Assembly (NCBI RefSeq): GCF_900167535.1
Contig: NZ_FUYE01000019.1
Span: forward strand, 61,570-125,569
From: Prosthecobacter debontii
GTDB taxonomy: Bacteria; Verrucomicrobiota; Verrucomicrobiia; Verrucomicrobiales; Verrucomicrobiaceae
DNA length: 64,000 nt
Direction of reading: 5' to 3'
Made by a program: the position numbers and the translations under genes. A model generated the notes under the pieces. The model saw only the letters and a list, made by a program, of their open reading frames with translations, was not told the origin of the DNA and did not search any database. Below are positions 44,359 through 52,546 of this stretch, in pieces. Within the stretch, counting starts at the first letter, position 1; each line of letters begins with the position of its first letter.

Positions 44359-46460
44359 GACAGAACCTCCTTCTGAATCTTACCTTTGATCTGAGTCACA
44401 TGCTCGAAGCTCTTGCCATCAGCAGCAGGACGCAACGTCTCTTCCACAGGCTCACCATCCACGGTGTAGAGAAAGGTCGGCACGCCTTGGGCATCGAGCT
44501 TGTAACCTCCAAACACCCGCACACCACTGACTTCAGGCAAGGCCTTTACATCGGTGCCAAGCGGTTTGATCGGCAGCATCTCGCGGGTCTGCCAGTTGCT
44601 CATGGCATCGAGAAAACGTCCGCGCCAAATCTGGGTAAAACGTCCCTGCACGGGATCGAAGGTAGCATGGAGTCCCTGGGGGAAACCGACTGCAATGGCA
44701 TGAGTCCCTGCCCCCTCGATGAAGCTGCGGAACACGATGGGTTTGCCCTCTTTCTCGGGCTTCAATTCGAAGTCCTCGGTGGAAAGAAGACCTTCCGGCA
44801 AAGGCTGCCCTTCCAACTCTTTGAGATAGATCCAAATGGATTCGATTTCTTGGTCTGCCTTCTTCCGGCCCATAAACATCGGCGGCATCATGGTGCCAGG
44901 TTGGGTGGCTTGCGGGTTAAGCAGCAACTCCTTAAAATACTCCGGCTGCAAACGCTCCACGGTATGGGTGAGACGGATCACCGGTGGGCCGAGAGATTTC
45001 CGCTCTTTTAAGCCATGACAAGCCACACAAGCCAAACCGGTGGCACCCATCAATTGCCGTCCTGTCTCCGCGCGGTGATGCTTTGCCAAACCGCTCACAT
45101 CGATCTCCACAGACTGCTCACGCTTATCGGCTTCAGGCAAGAGTCCCACGAACATCTCGGTCTGTGCTTCGCCAAAGTTCGGCATGCGCGTGTCCATGTA
45201 AGGTCGCACGCTACCGCCTTCTCCCCAGAGCACTTTTTTCAACCACTCCGCCGTCAGCTTACGCCCGACGTTATCCAGATTCGGCGGCAGATGCGCCAGC
45301 TCACCGAGCGACTCGGCACTACCGTCGTTGGAGCCGAAGTATTGAGCACGAGGATCTTCCGGCCCACCTTTGCCATCGCGATCATGACAGGCGTAGCAAT
45401 TCAAGCGGGTCATTTGCCAATCCACCTTCTGGTTAGTCGTCAGGGCTGGCACAGTCGGTTGCTGAATCGCGGTGATGGCGAGACGCAGAGCGCGTTTCTG
45501 AAGTTCATTCAGATCATAGCGCGGAGTGCCGGAGGGCTGCTTGTCCGCCAGACAGCCATGATCGAGCATCTTCAACTCAGCCAAGGCTTGAACCGGAGCT
45601 GTAGCCAGCGGCTCGGATTTGGGCTCGGTGGTATGGCAAGCGGTGCAGCGCATCTGAGCAAAGACTTCCTTGCCCTTGGCCACGCCTTGAGAAGCGATTT
45701 TCAAAGCGGCACGTTCGGTCGCTTTCTCCGGCGTGCGGCCAATGTGCAGGTAAGCTGCGATGTCAGCCGCTTCCTGCTCACTCAAGCGCATGTTTGGCAT
45801 GCGACCAGAGGGCCGATGGGTGAGCGGATTGAAAAGAAACTCCGCCAAAGCGTTCACATCATAGGCATCGGCCAAGGCAATCGGCACCGACGCAAGACCG
45901 GGCTTCTCGACCTCCACATCCGCAGCCGCTTTCGCAGGACGGTAATCCGTAGCGGGTTCATGACAGGCCACGCAGCCCACCTTGTGATAGAGTTCCTTAC
46001 CGCGTTCAATGTCCCCCGCAGGCATGGCTTTCACGTCCTGCTTGAGGGAGCTCAGATATTCCGTCAGGGCTTCCACCTTCTCGGCATCGCCTTCTTCATT
46101 GGCAAAGAGACCGGGCATCTGTGTGCCCTTCTTCCGATGCTGCGGACTGCGAATGAGCAGCCACAGACTGTCCGCATCCAAGCGTGAGCCGACTCCAGCG
46201 AGATTCGGTCCCGGCTTAGCGGCCAGCCTTTCTTGCCAAGCCTTGGGTGGCGTGTGGCAGGCTGTGCAGTTAAGCTCACCTAACAACAAGTATCCACCCT
46301 CGACCACATGTTCATCGGGATCTTCGGGAAGATTGTATTGATCAAAACCGAAGACGTAAGCGTGATTGATCGGTTCCGCCTGGAGCGGATGGGCAGACAA
46401 CTCGCCGCAAGAAAACGCAAAAGGCGCAAAAACGGTAAGCAATTTCTGAAGACGGTTCAT
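44352..46460 (-). CDS. Secreted pentahaem c-type cytochrome
   Basis: A 702-aa exported protein with five CxxCH haem-binding motifs at C65, C163, C272, C355 and C478. Candidate distal Met ligands follow most of them (GTQMPG at 115, RMPNM at 221, RMPNF at 426, TMMPP at 524), as in strings of class I cytochrome c domains. The C-terminal 140 residues (IVFRSFIEGAGTHAIAVGFP) carry no haem motif and resemble the trailing domain of PVC-type cytochrome/propeller partners. ATG 46460 opens a signal peptide; the open frame to TTG 46502 is less likely. The next gene, a propeller dehydrogenase-like protein, overlaps by 7 bp. Confidence 0.9.
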   Translation of the reverse strand: MNRLQKLLTVFAPFAFSCGELSAHPLQAEPINHAYVFGFDQYNLPEDPDEHVVEGGYLLLGELNCTACHTPPKAWQERLAAKPGPNLAGVGSRLDADSLWLLIRSPQHRKKGTQMPGLFANEEGDAEKVEALTEYLSSLKQDVKAMPAGDIERGKELYHKVGCVACHEPATDYRPAKAAADVEVEKPGLASVPIALADAYDVNALAEFLFNPLTHRPSGRMPNMRLSEQEAADIAAYLHIGRTPEKATERAALKIASQGVAKGKEVFAQMRCTACHTTEPKSEPLATAPVQALAELKMLDHGCLADKQPSGTPRYDLNELQKRALRLAITAIQQPTVPALTTNQKVDWQMTRLNCYACHDRDGKGGPEDPRAQYFGSNDGSAESLGELAHLPPNLDNVGRKLTAEWLKKVLWGEGGSVRPYMDTRMPNFGEAQTEMFVGLLPEADKREQSVEIDVSGLAKHHRAETGRQLMGATGLACVACHGLKERKSLGPPVIRLTHTVERLQPEYFKELLLNPQATQPGTMMPPMFMGRKKADQEIESIWIYLKELEGQPLPEGLLSTEDFELKPEKEGKPIVFRSFIEGAGTHAIAVGFPQGLHATFDPVQGRFTQIWRGRFLDAMSNWQTREMLPIKPLGTDVKALPEVSGVRVFGGYKLDAQGVPTFLYTVDGEPVEETLRPAADGKSFEHVTQIKGKIQKEVLSW
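44366..44372 (-). promoter_or_regulatory. Strong ribosome-binding site for the beta-propeller gene
   Basis: AAGGAGG on the minus strand ends 7 nt before ATG 44358, inside the 3' end of the cytochrome gene. It selects 44358 rather than ATG 44352 as the start and suggests independent strong initiation on the same mRNA. Confidence 0.75.
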
Positions 46461-46493
46461 GGGTGGTGTTTGCGTCTCTTGCGTTTCTCGGCG
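46403..46493. repeat. Palindromic repeat spanning the start of the pentahaem cytochrome gene
   Basis: The left arm 46403-46433 (CGCCGCAAGAAAACGCAAAA and following bases) and the right arm 46468-46493 (TTTGCGTCTCTTGCGTTTCT and following) are imperfect reverse complements, most bases pairing over about 27 positions. Each arm is itself built of ACGCAA-type units. The start codon of the cytochrome gene (46460) lies in the loop; the left arm encodes the signal-peptide residues VFAPFAFSCGE, and the right arm lies in the 5' untranslated region. Confidence 0.6.
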
Positions 46494-46502
46494 GTCTTTC
46501 AA

Positions 46503-47078
46503 TCAAAGCCCCATCTTCGCGCGCTCAGCGTCCAGCGCCTTGATCCATGGACCGATGAAGTGACCGCTGTCGTGGTAGGTGCGGCCGGAATACATGTGCT
46601 GATCAATGACGCACGGTTCATTGACGTAAATGCCACCGCAGATTTCGAGGTCAAATTTGCACTTGGCCACGGTGGCCATGCGCAGGCCTTTGACGATGTC
46701 CGCACGTGCGGGGATCTCCACGCCGTGGCACACGCTGGCGCAGGGCTTTTTGTTTTCCCAGAACCACTTGGTGATACGGATCAGGTCTTCATCCTCACGG
46801 ATGTATTCAGGAGCGCGGCCGCCGCTGAAGAAGATGCCCACGTATTCCTCAGGATTGATGTCCTTGAAGGCGATATCGGCATCGATGCTGTAGCCTTCCC
46901 ACTCCTTGGTGATGGTCCAGCCGGGTTTGATTTCGTGCAGCACCATCTGGTATTTGCGCTTCTCAGGGGCTGCGACGACGGGTTTGTAACCACCTTCGAT
47001 CAAACGAAAGAAAGGATAGAGGGTATCAACGGTTTCGGTGGCATCACCGACAATGACGAGGACTTTGGCTTCTGGCAT
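46503..47078 (-). CDS. DJ-1/PfpI-family protein
   Basis: A 191-aa class I glutamine-amidotransferase-fold protein. The start AKVLVIVGDATETVDTLYPF carries the acidic residue region of the family, and ASVCHGVEIPAR is the nucleophile elbow with the reactive Cys followed by His. GGIYVNEPCVIDQHMYSGRT matches the later strand found in PfpI members. The family includes proteases, deglycase-like enzymes and isomerases, so the reaction cannot be inferred. It lies 42 bp before the cytochrome gene and is probably in the same unit. No signal peptide is visible. Confidence 0.85.
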   Translation of the reverse strand: MPEAKVLVIVGDATETVDTLYPFFRLIEGGYKPVVAAPEKRKYQMVLHEIKPGWTITKEWEGYSIDADIAFKDINPEEYVGIFFSGGRAPEYIREDEDLIRITKWFWENKKPCASVCHGVEIPARADIVKGLRMATVAKCKFDLEICGGIYVNEPCVIDQHMYSGRTYHDSGHFIGPWIKALDAERAKMGL

Positions 47079-47100
47079 ATGGAGTAAGGGGAGATTTTTA

Positions 47101-47182
47101 GACAGGATTGCAGGATTTTCAGAATTTACAGGGAGGCTTTGGGGACAGGAATACAGGATTCAAATCTTGTTAATCCTGCCTC
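47101..47182. repeat. Intergenic CAGGATT-type palindromic repeat
   Basis: The 111-bp gap between the sugar-isomerase-like and PfpI-family genes carries GACAGGATTGCAGGATTTTC on the left and ACAGGAATACAGGATT, then AATCTTGTTAATCCTGCC on the right. The right part folds on itself as CAGGA...AGGATT/AATCTT...TCCTG, and the left part is a further imperfect copy. It would form a stem-loop in mRNA between the two genes. Confidence 0.55.
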
Positions 47183-47189
47183 AATGAGA

Positions 47190-48089
47190 CTAGATAAGGC
47201 TATCGAGGTGCTCTTTGGCACGCACAATCTCGGCGGTGCTTTCCGCTAGGGTGGGCATGATGGGGATGCCGCGTGGTGTAGGGTGCATGAAGACCTCCGT
47301 AGGGCCGGTGAAGTTCACGTCCTTCAGCGCCTGTAGTAGCGGCTTCCAGTCCAGCTTACCACGACCGGGCATCTGCTGGAGTTCTTCATCCTTGGGCATC
47401 GGTTTCATGCAGCCCATGCCATGCTCCCAGGCATAAAAAAGCGTCATCTTCTTATCGATGTGGCGGATCAGATCCGAGAGCAGCTTGGTATCCTGCGGCA
47501 GGTGATAAGGAGCCAATGCGATGCCGATACCAGGAAGGTTGCGGATTTCATCGGCCAGCCAATAGAGGGAGTCTGGCGTATCGATGAGGTTGTTGATGTG
47601 GTTCTCGATGCCGATCTCCACGCCTTTTTCCGCAGCGGCTGCGGCATGGGGTTTCATCTTTTCCACGAACCCCTTCACGTTCAGCTTGAGCTGCTCAGGG
47701 CTGACTTTGTAGTCCCCACTGCCGCCCGTGACAATGAAGGTGCCGCCCAGTTTATTGACCACCGCAATCTCCTCCGTCAGACCAAAAGGCCCGAGATCGT
47801 AACGCGTGGTGCCACCGAAACCGACTCCGTGTTCCTTCAGCATCTCGGCGAACTTGTCATGCCCGATGGCATCCAGTTCCTCACGCTGCGTGCCGTGCTT
47901 TTTCGGCCACAGCTCGATGGCTGTCGCACCACCCTTTTTCACTTCAGGCAGAATTTCCGTCAGCGAGAGATTGCCATACATGGCGGAGGCCAGCATGTAA
48001 TTCAGCTTCCAAGGTGAAGAGGTGGCAGCGGCCCAGGCAGAAGCCGTGGGCAGCGCGGCCAGGGATTGGAGAAAGCGACGGCGGTTCAT
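47190..48089 (-). CDS. Sugar phosphate isomerase/epimerase-like TIM-barrel protein with Tat signal
   Basis: A 299-aa protein of the AP-endonuclease-2/xylose-isomerase-like fold (PF01261). The N-terminus MNRRRFLQSLAALPTASAWA is a twin-arginine export signal, so the barrel works outside the cytoplasm. Family features include KKGGATAIELWPKKHG, FIVTGGSGDYKVSPEQLKLN, KGVEIGIENHINNLIDTPDSLYWL with the metal-binding Glu and His, and TEVFMHPTPRG. ATG 48089 is preferred over 48107 because it opens the Tat motif. Such genes often accompany secreted oxidoreductases and cytochromes in PVC bacteria, as here. Substrate unknown. Confidence 0.85.
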   Translation of the reverse strand: MNRRRFLQSLAALPTASAWAAATSSPWKLNYMLASAMYGNLSLTEILPEVKKGGATAIELWPKKHGTQREELDAIGHDKFAEMLKEHGVGFGGTTRYDLGPFGLTEEIAVVNKLGGTFIVTGGSGDYKVSPEQLKLNVKGFVEKMKPHAAAAAEKGVEIGIENHINNLIDTPDSLYWLADEIRNLPGIGIALAPYHLPQDTKLLSDLIRHIDKKMTLFYAWEHGMGCMKPMPKDEELQQMPGRGKLDWKPLLQALKDVNFTGPTEVFMHPTPRGIPIMPTLAESTAEIVRAKEHLDSLI

Positions 48090-48281
48090 GGTTGTGAGGC
48101 TATTCAACGTAAGGATGCAAAGAACTTCATTCAGACTTTGAATTCCCTTCTTCAGATTTTGCGGCAGTCGTGATTACGGTAACTTCCCACGATACAGTCT
48201 TCATTCCATCACACCTGAGGTCGCTTTGAAACAAAAACAGCGGCTCCTTGCGCGGATCAGGCTGCCGCCTAGGTTCGATCC

Positions 48282-49298
48282 ATGAATAAAACAGTCTTTG
48301 GTTGTCTCATCGCCGCGCTGGTCGTGTTCCTGTGTCTGAGTCTCGGGCTGAACCTCGTTCAGTTTGCCGCTCTGTTTGGCGAGAACATCGCAGGGATGCC
48401 CCTGCCTAAAGAAAAGCTCACAGAGAAAATCGAGGTCGAGGGCAAGTCCGATGTCATGGACAAGATCGTGCACCTGGATCTGGACGGCGTGATCTCCTCC
48501 ATGAGCGTCGGAGGTTTCCTGGAGAATGCGCTGCCCAGCGTGGAAGTGATGAAACGCAGCCTGGAGCAAGCCGTGGCCGATGAAAACGTCAAGGCCATCG
48601 TCCTGCGTATCAATTCCCCAGGGGGTGAAGTCACTGCCTCCGACATCATCTATGCCGCGGTCAAAAAAGCCGCCGAGGTAAAACCCGTGGTCGTTTACAT
48701 GGACTCCGTGGCCGCCAGTGGCGGCTACTATGTGGCCTGTGGAGCGAATAAAGTGATCGCCAGCGAAACCACCCTCACCGCCAGCATCGGCGTCATCATG
48801 GAGTCCATGAGCTACCATGAACTGTTTGGCAAAGTGGGCCTCGGGTCACAGACCTTCACCAGCGGTGCCTTTAAGGACACCCTCAGCGGAGCACGACCCA
48901 TGCGTGACGATGAAAAGGTGTATGTGCAAAATCTGGTGAACACGATGTATGATCGCTTTCTCGGCATCGTCTCTGAAGCCCGCAAAGTGCCAAAAGACGT
49001 GCTGAGAAACACCGTGGCCGATGGCCGCGTGGTGACCGGACGCCAGGCCCTGGAGGCCAAGCTGGTGGACCAGATCGGTTATCTGGAAGACGCGTATGCT
49101 GCCGCTAAGGAATTGGGTTCCTGCCCCGATGCCATGGTGGTGAAATACCAGTCCAACCCCAGCTTCTTCCGCGCTCTCGGCTTGGCTCAAAGCAAAGCTC
49201 AGACGCCAACCAAGGTCGAGCTCGACATCACCGGTGGTGCCCTGCCGAAGCTGCAACCCGGCCTCATGTATTATCTGCCGGGAGCTTACCTGCACTGA
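48282..49298 (+). CDS. sppA: Signal peptide peptidase SppA, 36K type
   Basis: A 338-aa membrane-anchored serine protease that degrades cleaved signal peptides. One N-terminal membrane helix at about 5-30 anchors it. The S49 domain shows VLRINSPGGEVTASD, the catalytic S146 in DSVAASGGYYVA and the general-base K198 in FTSGAFKDTLS, the Ser/Lys dyad of the short SppA. It is the first of five plus-strand genes with gaps below 30 bp or overlaps (sppA, CPBP, thiL, tsaE, tsaB). Confidence 0.93.
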   Translation: MNKTVFGCLIAALVVFLCLSLGLNLVQFAALFGENIAGMPLPKEKLTEKIEVEGKSDVMDKIVHLDLDGVISSMSVGGFLENALPSVEVMKRSLEQAVADENVKAIVLRINSPGGEVTASDIIYAAVKKAAEVKPVVVYMDSVAASGGYYVACGANKVIASETTLTASIGVIMESMSYHELFGKVGLGSQTFTSGAFKDTLSGARPMRDDEKVYVQNLVNTMYDRFLGIVSEARKVPKDVLRNTVADGRVVTGRQALEAKLVDQIGYLEDAYAAAKELGSCPDAMVVKYQSNPSFFRALGLAQSKAQTPTKVELDITGGALPKLQPGLMYYLPGAYLH

Positions 49299-49327
49299 TC
49301 TTCCCCTTCTCTTTTCTCCCCCCTCTC

Positions 49328-50188
49328 ATGGACGCTCCCACTGTCGGCATCCTGCGTGATGTTACCCTCCTGGTTTGGCTGGCCTTGCTGATCGGCGTGG
49401 CGGCTTACAAATGGATCCGCCAAACAAGGCCCTCTGCGGGCTGGAACAGCGGCGGGCAGGTTGATGCCTACCCCTTCATCATCACCGACGGCCTCGTGGT
49501 CGCGGCTATCTCCGTCCTTCTGTTGGGAGGGCTGCAACAAGCCACCCCTGTCTCACCGGATGCTTCTGCGACTCCCGCCGAGTTGAGTGCCTCCAACATG
49601 TTCCTGAGCATTCTCTTCCAACTCTTCATCTGTGCGGTGTTGCTGTTTTATCTGCGTGCGGTCAGGAATCTCAATCCGCTGGAACTCTTCGGCCTGAACC
49701 GGCTGAACCTGCGACGCATCGTGAGCAGTGCAGGTATCTTCATGATTCCCACCTTTCTTCTGGTGATGCTCACCTCCGCTGGCATCACTCAGTGGATGGA
49801 GGGCTTCTGGCCCAACATGGGCTCCCAGGATTCCGTGGAAGCATTTCGTAACTCCAAAGACCCGCTGGCCAAAGGCATGCTGGTGATCGCAGCCGTCATC
49901 GTGGCACCCATTGTCGAAGAAACCATGTTCCGGGGTTTCATTTATGGCGTGATCAAACGCTTCACGGACAGTTGGTTTGCCGCGCTTTGCTCGGCTTTGC
50001 TCTTTGCCGTCGTGCATCTCCACGTCGGTAGCCTGGTGCCGCTCACCGTGCTGGCGCTGGTTTTCTGTGCCGCGTATGAATTCACTGGCAGCCTTGCGGT
50101 GTCCATGGTGATGCATGGCCTCTTCAATGGTGGCAGCATCTTACTGATGATCCTTTTCCCAGACATGGCCCATGCAGACGCTGGCTGA
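49328..50188 (+). CDS. CPBP-family intramembrane metalloprotease
   Basis: A 286-aa polytopic protein with about seven hydrophobic segments. The CPBP (Rce1/Abi) motifs are complete: motif 1 with E197-E198 and R202 in VEETMFRGFIYG, motif 2 with H230 in AVVHLHVGSL, and motif 3 with H263 and N267 in HGLFNGG. Family members are glutamic/metal-type intramembrane proteases or transport-related proteins. Its 3' end overlaps thiL by 17 bp. Substrate unknown. Confidence 0.88.
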   Translation: MDAPTVGILRDVTLLVWLALLIGVAAYKWIRQTRPSAGWNSGGQVDAYPFIITDGLVVAAISVLLLGGLQQATPVSPDASATPAELSASNMFLSILFQLFICAVLLFYLRAVRNLNPLELFGLNRLNLRRIVSSAGIFMIPTFLLVMLTSAGITQWMEGFWPNMGSQDSVEAFRNSKDPLAKGMLVIAAVIVAPIVEETMFRGFIYGVIKRFTDSWFAALCSALLFAVVHLHVGSLVPLTVLALVFCAAYEFTGSLAVSMVMHGLFNGGSILLMILFPDMAHADAG

Positions 50189-51059
50189 CATCGGTGAAGA
50201 TGAATTGATCCGCCGGATCGTCCGCAAACTGCCGCAGGGTGAAAGCGTGCTGGCGGGCCCTGGCGATGACTGCGCCGTGGTTCACAGCGCACGCACCCCG
50301 CAGGTCCTGAAAACCGACACCGTCGTGGAGGGAGTGCACTTCACCACAGAGACACCAGGACGTCTTGTGGGCAGGAAAGCCATGGCCCGCGTCATCAGCG
50401 ACTTTGCCGCCATGGCCGCCACTCCTCGTCATGCCCTGGTCACGCTCATTGCTCCACCGCAGACTGCGGTCAAACGCGTGCTCGATGTCTATACCGGGCT
50501 GCAAGCTCTGGCCACCGAATTTGGCGTCAGCATCGTCGGCGGTGAGACCTCCAAGGGCCAGCAACTCATCCTCACCATCGGCCTGAGTGGCCATGTCACG
50601 GGTCCGAAGTGGATCGCTCGCAGCCAAGCCCGGGCAGGCGATCACCTCTATGTCACGGGCAAGCTGGGCGGCTCCATCCGAAGCAAGCATCTGCGCTTTC
50701 ATCCGCGCATGGCCGAGGCTCATTGGCTGGCCGAACATCTGCCCATACGCGCCATGATGGACATCAGCGACGGGCTGGCCCAAGACCTGCCACGTCTGGC
50801 ATCGGCCAGCGGGCTCGGTTTCCAGGTGGACCTCGCCGATCTACCACGCACGCCCGGCTGCACTCCAGAACAGGCCTGGGGCGATGGCGAGGACTATGAG
50901 CTCCTCATCGCGCTCTCCCCCAAGACCACGGCCAAACAACTCACCGCCTGGGCGCAAGCCTTCCCGAAGCTGAAACTGACCCGCATCGGCAAACTGGTGG
51001 AAAAAGACCAGGCTCCTCTTGTGCCTAGCGGCGGCTGGCAGCATTTTCGTTCTGCATGA
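50172..51059 (+). CDS. thiL: Thiamine-monophosphate kinase
   Basis: A 295-aa ATP-dependent kinase making thiamine diphosphate from thiamine phosphate. The N-terminus ADIGEDELIRRI, the nucleotide-binding VLAGPGDDCAVV, the KTDTVVEGVHF loop with metal-binding Asp, the SDFAAMAATP helix and MMDISDGLAQDLPRL are typical of ThiL within the AIR-synthase superfamily. Length is slightly short of the usual 320-330 aa. It overlaps the CPBP gene by 17 bp and tsaE by 4 bp. Confidence 0.93.
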   Translation: MQTLADIGEDELIRRIVRKLPQGESVLAGPGDDCAVVHSARTPQVLKTDTVVEGVHFTTETPGRLVGRKAMARVISDFAAMAATPRHALVTLIAPPQTAVKRVLDVYTGLQALATEFGVSIVGGETSKGQQLILTIGLSGHVTGPKWIARSQARAGDHLYVTGKLGGSIRSKHLRFHPRMAEAHWLAEHLPIRAMMDISDGLAQDLPRLASASGLGFQVDLADLPRTPGCTPEQAWGDGEDYELLIALSPKTTAKQLTAWAQAFPKLKLTRIGKLVEKDQAPLVPSGGWQHFRSA

Positions 51060-51478
51060 CCACCCTCCCCACGCCTGAAGCCACCTTCGACTGGGGCCGC
51101 GCCCTGGCGGCTCACTTGGAGTCCGGCTGCGTCATCGCGCTCTGCGGTCATCTCGGCGCAGGTAAAACCCAGGCGACCAAGGGCATCGTCGCCGGATTGG
51201 GTTCCAACGCCGCCGTCACAAGCCCCACCTTCACGCTGGTTCATGAGTATCTGGATGGCCGGGTGCCCATCTTCCACTTCGACTTTTATCGCATGGACAC
51301 CCCCGAGCAGGTACTCAGCGTCGGCTGGGATGATTTCCTGGATGAACCCGGTGTCGTCATCGTCGAGTGGGCGGATCTTTTTCCCGATCTCCTGCCCGAG
51401 CACACTCGCTGGTTTCACTTCGAGTCCTTGCCCACGGGTGAAAGGCATGTGATGGAAAAGCCCGCCGCCTCTGCATGA
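51056..51478 (+). CDS. tsaE: tRNA t6A synthesis ATPase TsaE
   Basis: A 140-aa P-loop ATPase working with TsaB and TsaD to make N6-threonylcarbamoyladenosine at tRNA position 37. The Walker A motif GHLGAGKTQATKGI, the switch-like TSPTFTLVHEYLDG, the FDFYRMD segment and VVIVEWADLFPDLLP identify the family. It overlaps thiL before it and tsaB after it by 4 bp each (ATGA), so the three are probably co-translated. tsaD is not in the window. Confidence 0.94.
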   Translation: MTTLPTPEATFDWGRALAAHLESGCVIALCGHLGAGKTQATKGIVAGLGSNAAVTSPTFTLVHEYLDGRVPIFHFDFYRMDTPEQVLSVGWDDFLDEPGVVIVEWADLFPDLLPEHTRWFHFESLPTGERHVMEKPAASA

Positions 51479-52143
51479 CCGATCTCTCCGCCAGCGCCCA
51501 CCGCACCGTCCTCGCCATTGATCTCTCCACCCCGCGTGGAGTCATCGCCGTGCTCCGTGGCGACGCCCTGCTGTATGAGGCCCAATTCACCGCCGAACGC
51601 TCGCACAATGCCCAGGTCTTTGCCCCACTCGGTCAGGCGCTGGAGGCGGTCGGTAACGGTCCCGCGCTCATTGCTGTCGGCACCGGTCCCGGCTCCTACA
51701 CCGGCGTGCGCATTGCCATCGCGGCGGCCCAAGGCGTGGCCCTTTCCCGTGGTTGGCCGGTTCTAGGTTGGTCCAGCCTCACCACCGCTCCCGACAGTGA
51801 TTACCCCATCCTTGGCGATGCCCGACGCGGCATGTATTACGTCACTCACGTTCAGCAACATCGGTTAGGCCCGATTGAGATCATCGATGCGGCCACAGCG
51901 CAATCGAGAGTCGAAGCTCAACCCAACGTGCCTTGGTTTTCCTTCGATGCCAAAGTGCCGCTGAATCTCCCCGGCATCACTCTTTGCGAACCCGATGCTG
52001 CTCAACTCGCCCGCATCGTGACCGCTCTACCTGAGCCCGAGGTAGAAACCCTCGCCGCCGCGCCTCTGGAGCCCATGTATCTCCAGGAAGCCTTCATCAC
52101 CACGGCAAAAAAGGCGGGGAAGAAGGTGCCCGGGATGGCTTAA
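51475..52143 (+). CDS. tsaB: tRNA t6A synthesis scaffold protein TsaB
   Basis: A 222-aa protein of the ASKHA fold, partner and activator of TsaD. The start TVLAIDLSTPRGVIAVL is the phosphate-1-like strand, and VGTGPGSYTGVRIAIAAAQGVAL is the signature TsaB helix region. The C-terminal half (LGDARRGMYYVTHV, PMYLQEAF) fits the usual C-terminus. Length is within the family range. The gene starts within the tsaE stop (ATGA) and ends the plus-strand cluster. Confidence 0.92.
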   Translation: MTDLSASAHRTVLAIDLSTPRGVIAVLRGDALLYEAQFTAERSHNAQVFAPLGQALEAVGNGPALIAVGTGPGSYTGVRIAIAAAQGVALSRGWPVLGWSSLTTAPDSDYPILGDARRGMYYVTHVQQHRLGPIEIIDAATAQSRVEAQPNVPWFSFDAKVPLNLPGITLCEPDAAQLARIVTALPEPEVETLAAAPLEPMYLQEAFITTAKKAGKKVPGMA

Positions 52144-52159
52144 TGTTTTTTGCGCCAAG

Positions 52160-52546
52160 TTACCCAATGACAGGCACCGCGTATTGTTTCACGAACTCAT
52201 CCACTGATAAAATTGTGGAGTGCTCGACAAGCGCCGTGGCTACAATGAGCCTGTCAAAGGGATCCCGATGCAGAGGAGGAAGCTGCTGAAGAGCGTAAGT
52301 GTGCTCAGGATAAACAGGAACGACCCGCAACACATCTCGACTCACATATTCTTCGATCAAATCAGCTAGTGGTTTTCGAATGCTAAGCTTCCCGAGTTGA
52401 ACCTTGATCTGCATTTCACAAATGCTGGCAGTGCTTATAAAAAGAAGATTGGAACGATCTTCCATAGCCGACTGCACCGCAGCACTCAGTTTTCCCTTAT
52501 CCTGGTCAGCCCAGATAAAAATTTGCGTATCAAGCAGCAGGTTCAT
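52160..52546 (-). CDS. vapC: VapC-type PIN-domain toxin
   Basis: A 128-aa PIN-domain ribonuclease. The acidic active-site residues are seen as D6 in LLLDTQIFIWA, E44 in SICEMQIKVQLG, D95/D98 in the HRDPFDRL motif and D116 near the end (SVDEF). Such toxins cleave tRNA or other RNA when free of antitoxin. It overlaps the antitoxin gene at 52530-52772, the order typical of VapBC pairs. GGAGGA at 52552-52557 lies 5 nt before ATG 52546 and only 2 nt before ATG 52549, favouring 52546. Confidence 0.9.
   Translation of the reverse strand: MNLLLDTQIFIWADQDKGKLSAAVQSAMEDRSNLLFISTASICEMQIKVQLGKLSIRKPLADLIEEYVSRDVLRVVPVYPEHTYALQQLPPLHRDPFDRLIVATALVEHSTILSVDEFVKQYAVPVIG

Noticed and set aside
45015..46187. 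A 390-codon open frame on the plus strand
   Set aside because: It is antisense to the pentahaem cytochrome gene and contains no recognisable domain.
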